Made by a program: the position numbers and the translations under genes
Notes under the pieces: model-generated
Databases searched by the model: none
What the model saw: only the letters and a program-made list of their open reading frames with translations
Told to the model about the DNA's origin: nothing
Assembly: GCF_035046485.1 (NCBI RefSeq)
Contig: NC_085138.1
Location: 294,916,256-294,980,255, forward strand
Direction of reading: 5' to 3'
Source: Aedes albopictus
Lineage: Eukaryota > Arthropoda > Insecta > Diptera > Culicidae
Length of the DNA: 64,000 bases
Shown: positions 21,318 to 32,389 of the stretch, in pieces
Position numbering within the stretch: the stretch's first letter is position 1
Layout of the letters: each line of letters begins with the position of its first letter

Positions 21318-22560
21318 CTATATTTACGGAGATATATTTATCTATTTCCCAGGAAGTAAAGGAAATTCCTATTATGAAAAGTTTCTGAATCAAAAGTTAA
21401 TCTAATTCTTCACCATTAGCAAAATCTTACTGAAAAACCTGGCTTTGATCGTTCCTATATAAACTCTGAAGTAATCATATTTTTATCAATCTTTTTGAAA
21501 TGTAAAATATGCTTAATTAATTATGAATGATTTTTCTAGAAGGTGATAAATACAAGCAAAATGCCTACATAAACTTTAGTTGCCATTATACAAGATCGTG
21601 ATTGTAACTATTAAATAATCTCTATGTGAATATTAAATTGAATTACAAGTAATTTTTTGAAATTTCTAGCACCTCTGCATTATATGATACTCATTTCGGT
21701 ACCTCTGACGATCAATGCTACAACATATGCCATACTACACCACAAGTCTGAGCAGTTGTTTATGCAGATCCGATTAAGCTCCCTTCGTTTTTGCACCCAC
21801 ACGTCATATCCGACAAAATTTCCGTGTCTGATAGCGTCAGGAATGATTAATTCGAGGTGAAGCAATTAGCTAGAGAGGAAATCTGGTAATGTTGTTTCTG
21901 TTATTTTTCTGCTACATACCTATTCCCAGCACCTCGGTCAAAATATTTCCATAAAAGTTCATAACATAAGCGACATAGGAAAATAAATTTGCAAATCATT
22001 GCCAGTTCCGGCTGCCATCAGCTTTATGCCTGTCATTGCGGCACCTTTCGGGGCCTACATTTGTGACATGTTAATACCTAACATTATGTACTGGGACGGA
22101 CAGCACAGCGAGAAACGGACACACTCATTGCGAGAGTGTGGTATGGTAACCGGGGCCAAACTCATCAGGATTAGGAAAACACATTCGGACGACTGCTGTT
22201 TTGGGCCGCCACCACCAACCAGGTCGAGGAAAATCCACACAAGGAAAACTGTGGAGTCATGCGGCTGAAAACCTACATCACAATCACATGGGGTGGCTTT
22301 CGTGCACGACGTGCGTCGTCGTCGCACCGAGTGAATACACATTAACGGATATTTTTTAATGACCCCACGGTGACAAAGGTGCCGGGCCAAACATGCGAAG
22401 ACCAATCAGCAGACCAAACACGCCCTCTCGTTCATCCTTGCGGAATGATGACTGAATGCGTAAGGAAATTAGTTTATTTTTATGTGAGGGGACCGGACGG
22501 AGCATGCATGAAGATGGACGGGTAAAATGCACATGGTGGGTTCTCAATCAATAAGCTTTT
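21318..22560. other. Apparently single-copy sequence
   Basis: 21318-22000 is AT-rich and featureless. 22000-22550 is GC-richer, with many short frames on both strands and no recognisable domain. A small GC palindrome lies near 22300-22320 (GCACGACGTGCGTCGTCGTC). Confidence 0.4.
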
Positions 22561-22980
22561 TTTGAGTAGCTGTAGAAGATATCTAGGTCAGAACACAATT
22601 TCAAAGATATTTCAAGGGAGTTTAAGAGGAGCTTTAGAAGATTTCAGGATGCTGTAGCAATTTCTTTTTTTTTTTTTAAAAAAAAGCTTTAAAGCTAAAA
22701 AGACAATCTATCTATAAGTTCATGTCATGTTTACGATTGTAATTACTCACAATTCTATGACTCCGGTCTCTGGGCGTTCAATAGGTTCCAAAGAGATTCC
22801 ATGGAGTGCATCAAACGCGTTTTAGTAGGCAACTTCCATGCATTACAAAGCTTCAAAGTAATCATAGTAGTGCAAGAGAATTTTCCAAAGGTTCAAGGGA
22901 ATTCCAGAAAGATTACATAGCATTTCAAGGCGTTTCAGATGAGTTATATGATTATTTGAAAGGGTTTCAAGGTGTTGCAG
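22560..22980 (+). repeat. Degenerate TTTCAAGG-type repeats
   Basis: Irregular repeats of TTTCAAGGNNTTTNAG, similar in wording to the 137-bp minisatellite at 27.9-28.66 kb. Contains a poly-T/poly-A tract at 22662-22686. Confidence 0.4.
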
Positions 22981-23105
22981 CCCAGCTAACACAAAGTCTT
23001 ACAAGATGTTGAATAGGATGCTAAAGTGGAGGCTATATGCGTACCTGCTCCCATTTAACCATGTGTAAAGTGTGCGTATATCGCCTCCACTTTTGCATTC
23101 TTTTT
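22981..23105. mobile_element. Palindromic MITE, GCCTCCACTTT family, copy 2
   Basis: CTAAAGTGGAGGCTATATGC at the left and GTATATCGCCTCCACTTTTG at the right, with the same core as 7551-7622. The outer ends are more diverged than in copy 1. Confidence 0.65.
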
Positions 23106-23342
23106 CATATGAGTTTTCGGAAGTTTAAAAGGTCTAGTAGAATTTTCTGCGGCTTTGTGGGGTAATAAAGAGAGTTTTTGGCGATTTCAGAGGATTTTAA
23201 TTCCTGTGTTGGCAATAATTTCAGCACACTCACTCGTCAGTAACTCACACCTGCAAAATTTAATGAAAATCTATCCACTCCAGTCCAACACTGAACATTT
23301 GAAAATTTGAAATGAATAGTTGGAATTTTGAATGCAAACCTT

Positions 23343-23467
23343 TTAACCCTTCAGGATGCGCGCTGTTGAAAAAGGAAAAAAACCCAAAAACAAAAATTCG
23401 CTCGTCGTATACAGTGCGAGTGTGGTGCAGTTTCGGTTGCTTGATGGCGCGCGTCCTGAAAGGTTAA
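23343..23467. mobile_element. TTAA-flanked MITE, copy 2
   Basis: TTAA at 23343-23346 and 23464-23467, with CCCTTCAGGATGCGCGC and GCGCGCGTCCTGAAAGG as inverted ends. Same family as 6022-6138. Confidence 0.75.
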
Positions 23468-23556
23468 TATAAACATTGGCTGCATCAACAATTAAATCTT
23501 ACAACTCGAATGTTGATGTTTTGTTGGATAACATACGTAAAAGATATGATAGGCAT

Positions 23557-24026
23557 GCATAAAGCCTGAAGTTCATAGGCATGTGTTCATGTGTAAAAAA
23601 ATGAACAAATTGAGATGGAAAATTGCGAAAAAACAAAATCCAAGTAGTTCTGGAGGGATTTGAACCCACGTCTTCCTAATTCTTTAGCCAGGGTGTGTTG
23701 ACCAACTTCGCCACAGAGCAGGTAACGATTCTGCGGAGCCGACAGCCAACCTCAATAACCACCTCATCGTATGCCCTTCTTTACAACACTGCATTCCCTT
23801 CGCTTCTTAGAATGTGCACTTCCAACACTATACCAACACACACTGGCATGTCGTGGATGAGTAGTGTTGTGAATAGACAAAAAGTCTCGACACTAATAAT
23901 AACATGCTCTTACTGTTGTTCGTATGAACTCTCAGAGAGTGTTGGTAATTGACTTTTTCGCAATTTTCCATGTCTATTTGTCAATATTTCAACACATTAC
24001 TGCCTATGAATTACACGCTTTACGTT
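23557..24026. mobile_element. Inverted-repeat element enclosing a tRNA-like promoter
   Basis: The arms (TTCATAGGCA ... GATGGAAAATTGCGAAAAA) at about 23567-23630 pair with 23955-24026. Between them, the minus strand of 23640-23722 reads TGTGGCGAAGTTGG (A box) and GGGTTCAAATCCC (B box). The anticodon arm does not fold correctly, so it is a tRNA-derived sequence, not a tRNA gene. Confidence 0.55.
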
Positions 24027-24029
24027 TGA

Positions 24030-24342
24030 CTAAAAATTTCAAGTCTAAACATGTATTGGTATTAATCGTGATTTTATCCTTGACAGTTAATTAGCGAGTC
24101 CATTTTCGTCAAACGCAAGAATGACGCATGTAGCAGTGCCATTCCACGGATCAACGTTTTCCAGAACGATACGCTTCCAGGAATGATGCATCTTCCGGAA
24201 CGAGAATTCGAAATAAAGATTTTTTTTTCTTCCGGAAGAAATGTTTCCAAGAGTGTCTTCTGAGATTCATTCAGGTATTTCTCACGGGCATTTAAAATTT
24301 GCTTAAGGAAATTTCAAGGAATCGTTTTTTTTATCTTTATCA
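24030..24342 (+). repeat. Degenerate repeat-like DNA
   Basis: Contains TTCCRGAACGA repeats near 24165-24215 and scattered decayed GGAATTCC-like units. No gene. Confidence 0.35.
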
Positions 24343-24491
24343 ACCAGGGGCTACTTCATCTCGGTCCCCCTTTTAACTTCCCTTCTGAAGGAAAAACCCA
24401 CATTTTGTGAGTTTGTCGGGAGCAGGATTCGTTCCCAAGTCCTCAGCGTGATAATCATGTGCTTTAACCATCATTCCAGGTCCGCTCCGCA
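24343..24491 (-). mobile_element. SINE family S1
   Basis: The minus strand reads GCGGAGCGGACCTGGAATGA, TGGTTAAAGCACATGATTAT, GAGGACTTGGGAACGAATCC, CGACAAACTCACAAAATGTG and CCGAGATGAAGTAGCCCCTG. It is the most complete copy in the window and sits in a decayed GGAATTCC-like array. Confidence 0.65.
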
Positions 24492-25560
24492 TTTCCCAGC
24501 ATCTTTTAGATTTCTCCAAGAGTTTCCTTCTCGAATACTTCAAGAATATTTCTGGGATATCTCTAGGTTATCTCGTACAATTCCGCTTGTCGATTCCTTG
24601 GAATTCGATGAGAAGGTTTCGACGCCATCCAGATGTCTCATTTCAAATTATATCTGGAGTTTCTACGGAGATTGGTCAGAAGTTCCACCCAAGAATTAGA
24701 ATTCATTAAGGAACTCATTCTGGGTTTTAACCAAAAGATTATCTTGCAATTTTTCCAAGAGTTACTTTTGAGATTCGTCTAGAAGTTCCCTCTGAAATTC
24801 CTCAAGAAGCTCTTGTGACGTTTTCTTTGGAGTTGTTGCTGGCAGCACTGCACCGTTCATCGTTGCAACTGTTTGACAGATACGATACACACGAAAAGAA
24901 ATGTTATTGTCGCGCGGAATGTCATGCATTTGAAGATGGTAGAAGAACCATGACATTACTGAAGACAGATTGATTCATCCAGGACAATTTTTATATGGTA
25001 TATTCAGAAATGTGTTCTGTAATTGAAATTATTCTTCTACTTAATCCTATATTTACAAACTAATCAATAGTTAAAACAACACAATGAACTCTACACCTAG
25101 TATCTAAAACAATTTAAAACAGTAAGTTTGCATAAAATTAAATGAACCTATTCTAATAATGAATTCTACCACAGATTATGCAACAATATTGAGGTATAAC
25201 AACTATTGTATGATGCGGCAGACCGAAAATTGTAAGTGGATTCTGTAACATGCAAATTGGTAAATCTAATATAAATAAATTCACAGCTTACAGAGAGAAT
25301 TCGGCCAAAAGCACCTCAACACTACTGTAACAAGAGTTTTCTACTAAAGTTTTCTCAAGATTTTTTCAATCTCTCTTTTAATTCCTTCTAGTGCTCTTCC
25401 AGACAATCTTCTTGAAATTCCTCCAAAATATGTTAATCAGGATTCTCTGATTCTTCAAAGAGTTCGTTCTGACATACTTTCAGAGAATCCTACTGATACT
25501 CGTTCAAGAATTTCCCTTGGAATTATAGCTGATATTCATGCAGGAGTTCATTGGTATACA
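24492..25560. repeat. Sparse decayed array and unassigned DNA
   Basis: 24492-24830 and 25300-25560 hold decayed GGAATTCC-type units. The intervening 24830-25300 is AT-rich and unassigned. Confidence 0.4.
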
Positions 25561-25897
25561 TAGTTTCATGCAGAAGATGGTTGCATTGAGTTCAAAGAAG
25601 TTGCAATTCCAAAAACCGTTCGCTTCTATTTGATACAGATTCATCGCAGGCACTCTCAGGTAGATGTATTGTCGTCGCGGTTGAAACCCGAAGATTCCCC
25701 ACACCCGACAATCGAATTTTCTCAAAATCCATAGGTATTTGAGCAGAGTTTGGTATTGATGTGATATTTGTTGGTTTAGCAGTGAAAATAACCGAGGAAC
25801 AAGATTTGTTATTACATCATGAAGTCATCGAGCAAATGAAACATTTAATAACAAGAAATGTTATTAGTTTGTTATTCAATAACTTTGGGATAACAAG
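25561..25897. other. Unassigned AT-rich DNA
   Basis: No repeat, domain or convincing frame. Confidence 0.4.
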
Positions 25898-26751
25898 TAG
25901 GGGGATTAGGGGCATAATGGACACCCGGGGCGAAATGGACACCCCTGTTTTTGCCGAAACCGTTAATTTTTATGTAAAACTTTTAATGCATAAGTGTAAA
26001 GGAACAAGTCATGGTTCTATTTTTCAAAAGTACCATTTATGTTGCTCTAATATAACCAAAATATCATTGAAATAGAAATATGTTTTTCATATGGTGAAAT
26101 TCTTATAATTTCGAAGCAAATAAGGTATTACGAGTGTTGGAGTGTGTCCACCATAAAAACAAATGAATTGTTACCTTATCTACATGTATACGAAGATTTA
26201 GCAATGGATGAAGTATTTTATTTTTGATCAGAATTTACTTAAAATATCAATTTTAATGTTGTAGTCAATTCGGGGCGAAATGAACACTGGCAATTACGAA
26301 TGGATGTACGTGCATTGCATACTGTTAGGCGTTTTAGATAGTTAGGAAAAAAACAATCCGATTATTTTAGCCTAAAGTTTATTTAATTAACTTTGATGTT
26401 ATGTAAACTCGTCTAAGATTGAGTATTATATCTGTGGTATCGATCTCCGCATGCAAATTACCTAACTGGTCGATGTAACCAAAGAATTAGCATAAAATAT
26501 GCAGGGGTGTCCATTATGCCCCGATGGGTGTCCATTTCGCCCCGTACCTTTCCTGCCAGCCCTGAAATACACACGGTTTACAATTCATTATTTCTTCACA
26601 ATAAAGACATTCTACGTGCTGTAAATGATTGAAAGACGTAGAAAACAAGTTAAAGTTGTAAGTCAACTGATAATATGTTAAGTTTTACTCTGTCATACAT
26701 GTCTAACGTACTCATTTGCTTAGGGTGTCCATTATGCCCCTAATACCCCTA
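25898..26751. mobile_element. TA-flanked element, family A (GGGGCATAATGGACACCC), complete copy
   Basis: Inverted ends GGGGGATTAGGGGCATAATG and the complement of CATTATGCCCCTAATACCCC, flanked by TA. 854 bp, no gene. A subterminal repeat of the phrase GGGCGAAATGGACACCCC occurs near both ends. This copy provides the uninterrupted reference for the nested copies at 55929 and 56343. Confidence 0.7.
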
Positions 26752-26835
26752 CAGCACTTGAAATTTTAGGTATGCATTCATTATTGAAATAAAAAGACTT
26801 GTTATTTTTTAGGTGGGTTTTATACTAAATTTTGG

Positions 26836-27854
26836 TACCGTAAAATGGGGTAACTTTGATAGTTTTTCAGCGAATTTTCTTAATATTTTTCCATGTAACA
26901 GTATTTCCCCGAGTTTTATATTTTTAAAACAAGTACTGTGGTATCAGTTATCAATTGCAATTAAAAGATTTGATAATCTGAAATATTTTGGGTAACTTTT
27001 AGTTTTCCATATGAGCGAGAATCAGATTTTCATTTTGGGGCAACTTTGATAGTGTCCTGAAAAACACATCAAATCTTGAAAAATAATCACAGATTGAAAT
27101 CTTAGGAGTATGAACATGATGAGAGAATCCTTGTGGAATATATAAGATAGAATTGTTATATCAAAACATTGATTTCTACTAAATTCTACATATAAAAATG
27201 TGTTTGTGGAGTTCTGAGTGAAAAGCACAGTGAATTTAGCTATCAAAAATCATTATCTTTGTAAAAATAAATGTTTAACGGTACATCAACATATGGTGAG
27301 GTACAACTATTCATGGTGAGTTATCTTATTTTATGGGTTGTTTTTTAATGTTTTATTAACAAATTTTGAGCTACACAGATTTTTCTACATGATATTACAA
27401 GGGCATTGCATACTTTTAGGCCTTTATCAATGTATGGAGATTTATATCACAATTTACAAAATTGCTTCCATTTCGTAAAAATACACTTCGTTGAGAGATG
27501 CAAGGCCAGATTTGGAATCTACTATGATGGATCTACCAAGAATAAGAGGCCATTCATTGAAAAAATAGTTGAAACGAAGTCGTACAGCAGATTGTTTGAC
27601 GGCGTTGACAAATGACAAAAATATCAACAAATTTTATTTTTTGCCTAAAAAGTTTAATATAGACATGGTTTTAATGAAAATACGTATAGATGAACTTTTA
27701 TATGTATAGAATTGATCCACGTTAGCCTTTTTCTTAACTGGTTATGATATGATGATGATGATGGGTATGATTCCTTAGTTATAAGATAAACTGTACAATG
27801 CCTGTCGCACTATCAAAATTACCCGCATTATCAAAGATACCCCGTTTTACGGTA
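26836..27854. mobile_element. TA-flanked element, family E (CCGTAAAATGGGGTAAC), complete copy
   Basis: Inverted ends TACCGTAAAATGGGGTAACT and the complement of ATACCCCGTTTTACGGTA. 1,019 bp. The interior contains TTGCATACTTTTAGGC and a CATTCATTGAAAAAATAG stretch shared with element D at 59012-59975. A (GAT)n run lies near 27749-27764. No intact gene. Confidence 0.7.
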
Positions 27855-27899
27855 TTCGTTTTTATTATTTGGCTTCAGAAAATACTCTGCGGAGTCATT

Positions 27900-28663
27900 T
27901 CAGGAAGTTTTAGAGAATTTTAGGTTGGTTTCAGAGGTGCTACGGAGTCGTTTTTAAGGGGTTTTGGTGCTAAAGGGTTTTTTGGGGCATTTTAGGATGT
28001 TTCAGACCATTTTCGGCGTGATTCAGAGGCGTCACGGAGGCGTTACGGAGGAGTTTTCGGGGTGATCGGAGCTTCTCAGGAGTGTTACCTGGGGTCCGAG
28101 TCCTTGGGGGCTTAAGGTGGATTTTGGAGGCATTTCAAGTTGTTTCAGAGCATTTTCGGTGAGATGTAGAGGCGTTACTTAAGCGTTACGAGGAGTTTTC
28201 GTGGGGTTCGGAGCCTCTCAGGTGCGTAACATGAGGTCCGAGGGGGTTTAAGGGTGATTTTGAAGGCATTTCAGGAATTTTCAGAGTATTTTCTGCGGAA
28301 TTAAGAGGCGCTACGAGAGCGTTACGAAGGAGTTTTCTGGGGGTTTGGGGCCTCTCAGGTGCGTTACATGGGGTCCGAGGAGGTCTAAAGGGGATTTTGG
28401 GGGCATTTCAGGACCACCAGAGCCTCTTCGATGGGATTCAGAGGCATTACGGAAGCGTTACGGAGGAGTTTTCGGGGGGGCTCGGACCGTCTCAGGTGCC
28501 TTACATGGGGTCCGAGGGGGTTAAAGGGGGATTTCGGAGGCATTTCAAGACGTTTCAGACCATTTTCGGGGGATTCAGAGGCGTTACGGAAGCGTTACGG
28601 AGGAGTTCTCAGGGGTTTCGAAGCCTCTCAGGTGCGTTACATGGGGTCCCTGGGGGGTTTAAG
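27900..28663 (+). repeat. ~137-bp minisatellite, about 5 units
   Basis: The phrase GCGTTACGGAGGAGTTTTC or a variant recurs near 28041, 28181, 28319, 28454 and 28592. Each is followed by GCCTCTCAGGTGCGTTACAT, GGGGTCCGAGG and GGCATTTCAGG. The array is cut at 28656-28663 by the hAT insertion and resumes at 30846. Confidence 0.85.
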
Positions 28664-29342
28664 TAAGGGTATGCGGTATGGGATTTTTTGAAGGCGAAAC
28701 GAAACGAAATGAAATAACAAATTTCTGATACGATGCGGTACGAAACGAAACGGAATTAAAAAATATTTCGTGAGATCGATACGAAATCCGAATTCACTCG
28801 GTATTTTTCGAAACGAAACGAAATTTTCGTAAAAGTTTCGCGGAATTTTGCAGTCACATCATTTTTTTGCGAATTTATGCTGCGTGTTTGCGGTAACGTT
28901 TCCATAAATACTCTCACCCCATAGCTTCATTTGCTACAGTGCCGTTTATATTTTTACAATTTTTCGAGGTGTATAGTCAAAATTTTAATTATTTCACCAA
29001 TAAGCTGATAAGATTGCTTCAATGACTCAATAAGAGCACACCAATAATGCGTACTCTAATGCCGTTTGCCTATCCGAAACATGAATCTATGCTATGGAAA
29101 CATCAGCCAGATTTTTACCAATCAAGCTTTGTTGGATAGCGCAACTTCTAGAGAAAACCTAAAATCTAAACCTAAAATTGAAAGATGATTGAATTTATCG
29201 AAAAATACAAGTAAAAGTCACATAGAAATTGAAAGAATACTTAAGAAATGTGTGCGGCACTCATTAAATATGAAGGCATCCGCAAACTTATTCGAAAAAT
29301 ATAACACAATCATCTCATCAAAACTTCTACCAGATAGATCTG

Positions 29343-29478
29343 GACTCGAATCTGGTGTGATGGTTAAAGTGCATGCTGTTTTCGGCGCAGGCACCGAGGA
29401 CCTAGGGTCAAATATCACCCCCAAAAGACTTCGGGTCTTTCGATTCGAGCCTGTGGGTCCTGAAATAAAATAGCCTAG
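29343..29478 (+). mobile_element. SINE family S1 nested in hAT-1
   Basis: CTGGTGTGATGGTTAAAGTG (A box), GAGGACCTAGGGTCAAATAT (B-box position) and TGGGTCCTGAAATAAAATAG (3' region). It matches the S1 copies at 15037 and 24343. Confidence 0.6.
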
Positions 29479-29540
29479 GACATAACATATTGTTACATCA
29501 GTTGAACAGAAATAATAAAAAAGTTTTTTTAGATCTTATC

Positions 29541-29919
29541 TACCCATAACTGCATATCAGTGAAATTCGACAAAAGTAGGCATTGAAGAAAATGGAGCTA
29601 AAAGTTTGCAACTTGATTAGTATGGAAGAAGATCAAAATTTAAAAAAAAATGAATAATTCAAAATAATCCTTTGCAATGAAATCTTCTCCAGCTCTTCTA
29701 CTATTCTGGGGGAATAGTTGTCAAAATAATAAGACCAAAATATTTTTGATGGATCGCTATGTGGCCAGTTTGAATACCCAGTATGATTGTTATGTTCGTA
29801 GAACAAACATGTCAAGTTCATTTTTGTGGATGAAAGTACTGATGATTTGGAGATGATCTCCGGTATTAACTCAATATCGACAAAAACGGAAAATGATACA
29901 ATCTATGCAGTTATGGGCA
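29541..29919. mobile_element. TIR element nested in hAT-1
   Basis: The left end TACCCATAACTGCATA pairs with the complement of TATGCAGTTATGGGCA. 379 bp, no gene. Confidence 0.55.
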
Positions 29920-30845
29920 GTTATGTATTTAAACAAAAAAGTGTCTCACATAATATCACCAGCCGAGAGTTTCTTGGCGAATAATCTGCTGAAATCCAGC
30001 TAACAATCGTCTTTTTCACCGAAATTAAGCATAAAAATTGGCTGTGCACATTACATAGATAGAGTTTGTCGTGCTCATCTATCCTTTTGACATTTTAAAC
30101 TAACTGCTGAAATAACTAAATAGTTTGAAACACCTTCGTCATACAGATTTGCTAGTAAAACTTTTTCAAGAGTTCAACTGCAAATTTCCTGAAAAAGAAT
30201 TCCTCCAGAAACTTTTCCATGTATTATACCTTTTACCGAATTTGTCTTAATCGATTTCTCCTGGGATTTCCAATATTTTTTGTAGAGATATATCCTGGGA
30301 GAGTTTCCCAGTTTTCTTAGAAGTTTTGCTAGTGTATGCCACACCCTGTATCATCCTAACTAACCTAATATTCTCTATCACTCTGCTAAAAAATCCTGTT
30401 GGGAATCTTAGCTGAAGACAGGAACTTAACTTGTTTTTTTTTTGCAGAAAATTTTACCAAAATATTATGTATGGTCCCGCATACAGCAAATGTTAAAAAC
30501 ATACCTCTTGAGCGAGATCTTAATGGTAGGTCCAAGATAAGAAGCATATTCGATATTTAAGATGTTTTTTTTATCACTTTTCAGCAATTTGAGATAAGCA
30601 AGAACTTCGATAGATGATATGGACATTTACACTATGTATTTGTTCTCGAAATTTATTAGACATTCCGCGGAATTTCGTTTAATTTCGTCAAAATCTATTT
30701 TTTTTTGAGACGAAATTTTTAGAATTTGGCGAAACGAAACGAAATTCAAAATCATAAATTTCGCCTAGCTGAATTCCGTGGAATTCCGCGGAATTTCGTT
30801 TCGAGTTGTATTTGGCGAAACTTTTCGGTATACCGCATACCCTTA

Positions 30846-31440
30846 GGTTTAAGGGGGATTTTTGAGGCATTTCAGAAAGTTTCAGAGCAGACTCTGAAAT
30901 ACTTTACAATGCCCCTCAAATCTCTTGCAACGCCCTTTAAAGCCTCCTGAGATGCCTTGAATTGCTTAAAGCCCCTTGAAACGCCCCTGAAATCCATTTA
31001 ATACTGTTCTGCCGTAATTCTGCAAAGTGACGTAAGCGACATTCAAAATACCGAACTTTTTGGGAATTAATCTAGAGAAATAACATAGCTGTGGTAACCC
31101 TGCCATATAAAGATATAAAATCCCGTCGGAAACTATTCATGAAAATGCATATATGAAATAGAACTTTAATAGAATTACCATGAGTTTTATGCATAGTAAA
31201 AAAAAAATGTGCTAAAACTTGTGAATGACGCTTACGTCACAGAACTACGGCAGTATTGAAATACCCCAGAATCCCTTGAAATCCCATGAAAACACCAAAA
31301 AATCTTGACAGAACACCCTTAAAAGGCTCCTCAAATCACCCGAAACAACCCCTTAAAACACCCCTGAAGCCCCTTGGAACCCCATTTTTGGGCTCTCTGG
31401 GAACTTTCTGGAAACCCCCTTAGCCCCACCTCAACTGCCC
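30846..31440. repeat. Minisatellite continuation with orientation flip
   Basis: Resumes after hAT-1 with AGGCATTTCAGAAAGTTTCA. Near 30890 it turns into the complementary wording (GCCCCTTGAAACGCCCCTGA) and continues so to 31440. It is split by the MITE at 31001-31255. Copy 2 is at 36159-36753. Confidence 0.6.
31001..31255. mobile_element. MITE with TGACGTAAGCG inverted ends
   Basis: The left end CTGCCGTAATTCTGCAAAGT + GACGTAAGCGACATTC pairs with GAATGACGCTTACGTCAC + AGAACTACGGCAGTAT. Each arm carries a CRE-like TGACGTAA. Its duplicate is at 36314-36568. Confidence 0.65.
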
Positions 31441-31545
31441 AGGAGCAAGGCCTGTTCTCGCGAACTAGATTCTCTAATTAAAGCCCAAAATCAATTTATG
31501 CATAAATTTTCCTCTTTTTATGCCTCTTTTTAATTTATGCACATT

Positions 31546-31948
31546 CAAGGATGGGAACACTCATTTGCAAAGAGTTACACTCACTTGCAGTCTTCTCAGA
31601 TCAGAAGCGTGCAATCAAAAAACGATGTATGGACGACTTTTGCCTTATGATTTTGTGTAAAAGTTTGCCGAATAGAGTAGGGGTCGCACACGCATACCAA
31701 ATTCGTGAGTGAGCTGCGAAAGAAACTCTCCACGACGTGAATGTAATTTACACTCACCTCGTGGACGGTCGCTTTCACAGCTCTGTCACGACTTTGGGAT
31801 TCGTGAGCGACCCCAACTCTATTCGACAAAGTTTGAGACAAAACCACAAGGTAAAAGTCGTCCATACATCGTTTCTTGATTGTACGCTTCTGAGCTGAGA
31901 AAATAGCAAGTGAGTGTAATTCTTTGAAAGTGAGTGTTCCCATCCCTG
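31546..31948. mobile_element. hAT-type foldback MITE, 403 bp
   Basis: Ends CAAGGATGGGAACACTCA and the complement of TGAGTGTTCCCATCCCTG. 8-bp target duplication TGCACATT at 31538-31545 and 31949-31956. Arms of roughly 100 bp or more pair almost throughout. The 140-codon frame over it (31596-32018) is incidental. Its duplicate is at 36859-37261. Confidence 0.85.
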
Positions 31949-32280
31949 TGCACATTTTTAATTTATGCAGTCCCAACCATTTGCATAAAAAGAGGTTCCA
32001 GTGTACATAAAATCCCAAAAAAAATATCTCCCAGTGAAGACGCTACGCCAAGAAAAGAACAAGAAGACATCTAAAAGTCCTGCAAATATCCTCAAACATC
32101 TCCGAAAACATCATTTCAATCAAAGAAATCGGTACATAATAATGTTTTGAATAAGATTATTAAGTTTCTTATATGCCCTTTTTAAAAGTTAGGTGAAGAA
32201 TATTGCCAGGCAAATAACATGACAAACATTTTCAGATATAGAAGCTCCTGCATTATCAAAATTTGATTTGAATTGAAAAA

Positions 32281-32298
32281 GCTCGCGTCTACGCGAGC
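32281..32298. repeat. Perfect short hairpin
   Basis: GCTCGCG-TCTA-CGCGAGC, stem 7 bp, in AT-rich surroundings. Duplicated at 37594-37611. Confidence 0.7.
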
Positions 32299-32389
32299 AT
32301 TGCGCAGGAAATTCTCATTTCTGCCTAATTATATTGAATACTTCTTATAATGCATTCAGAATTATCCAGAGGCGCATTTATTCCAACAT

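Larger units (their letters stand above)
28664..30845. mobile_element. hAT-like element hAT-1, non-autonomous
   Basis: Perfect 16-bp inverted ends TAAGGGTATGCGGTAT, flanked by the 8-bp duplication GGTTTAAG at 28656-28663 and 30846-30853. An 8-bp duplication and a YARNG terminus are hAT hallmarks. Subterminal regions (28690-28860 and 30660-30830) are packed with CGAAACGAAACGAAAT-type words, as expected of transposase-binding sites. No transposase frame remains. A SINE (29343-29478) and a TIR element (29541-29919) are nested inside. Confidence 0.8.

Noticed and set aside
23640..23722. Possible tRNA gene on the minus strand
   Set aside because: A and B boxes are present, but the anticodon arm does not form and the acceptor has mismatches. 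A SINE-type origin is better.
28397..28691. Two overlapping ~88-codon frames
   Set aside because: They are products of the 137-bp minisatellite and run across the hAT border.
31596..32018. 140-codon minus-strand frame, present twice
   Set aside because: It lies over the arms of a foldback MITE with clear target duplications. Its duplication is explained by the segmental copy.
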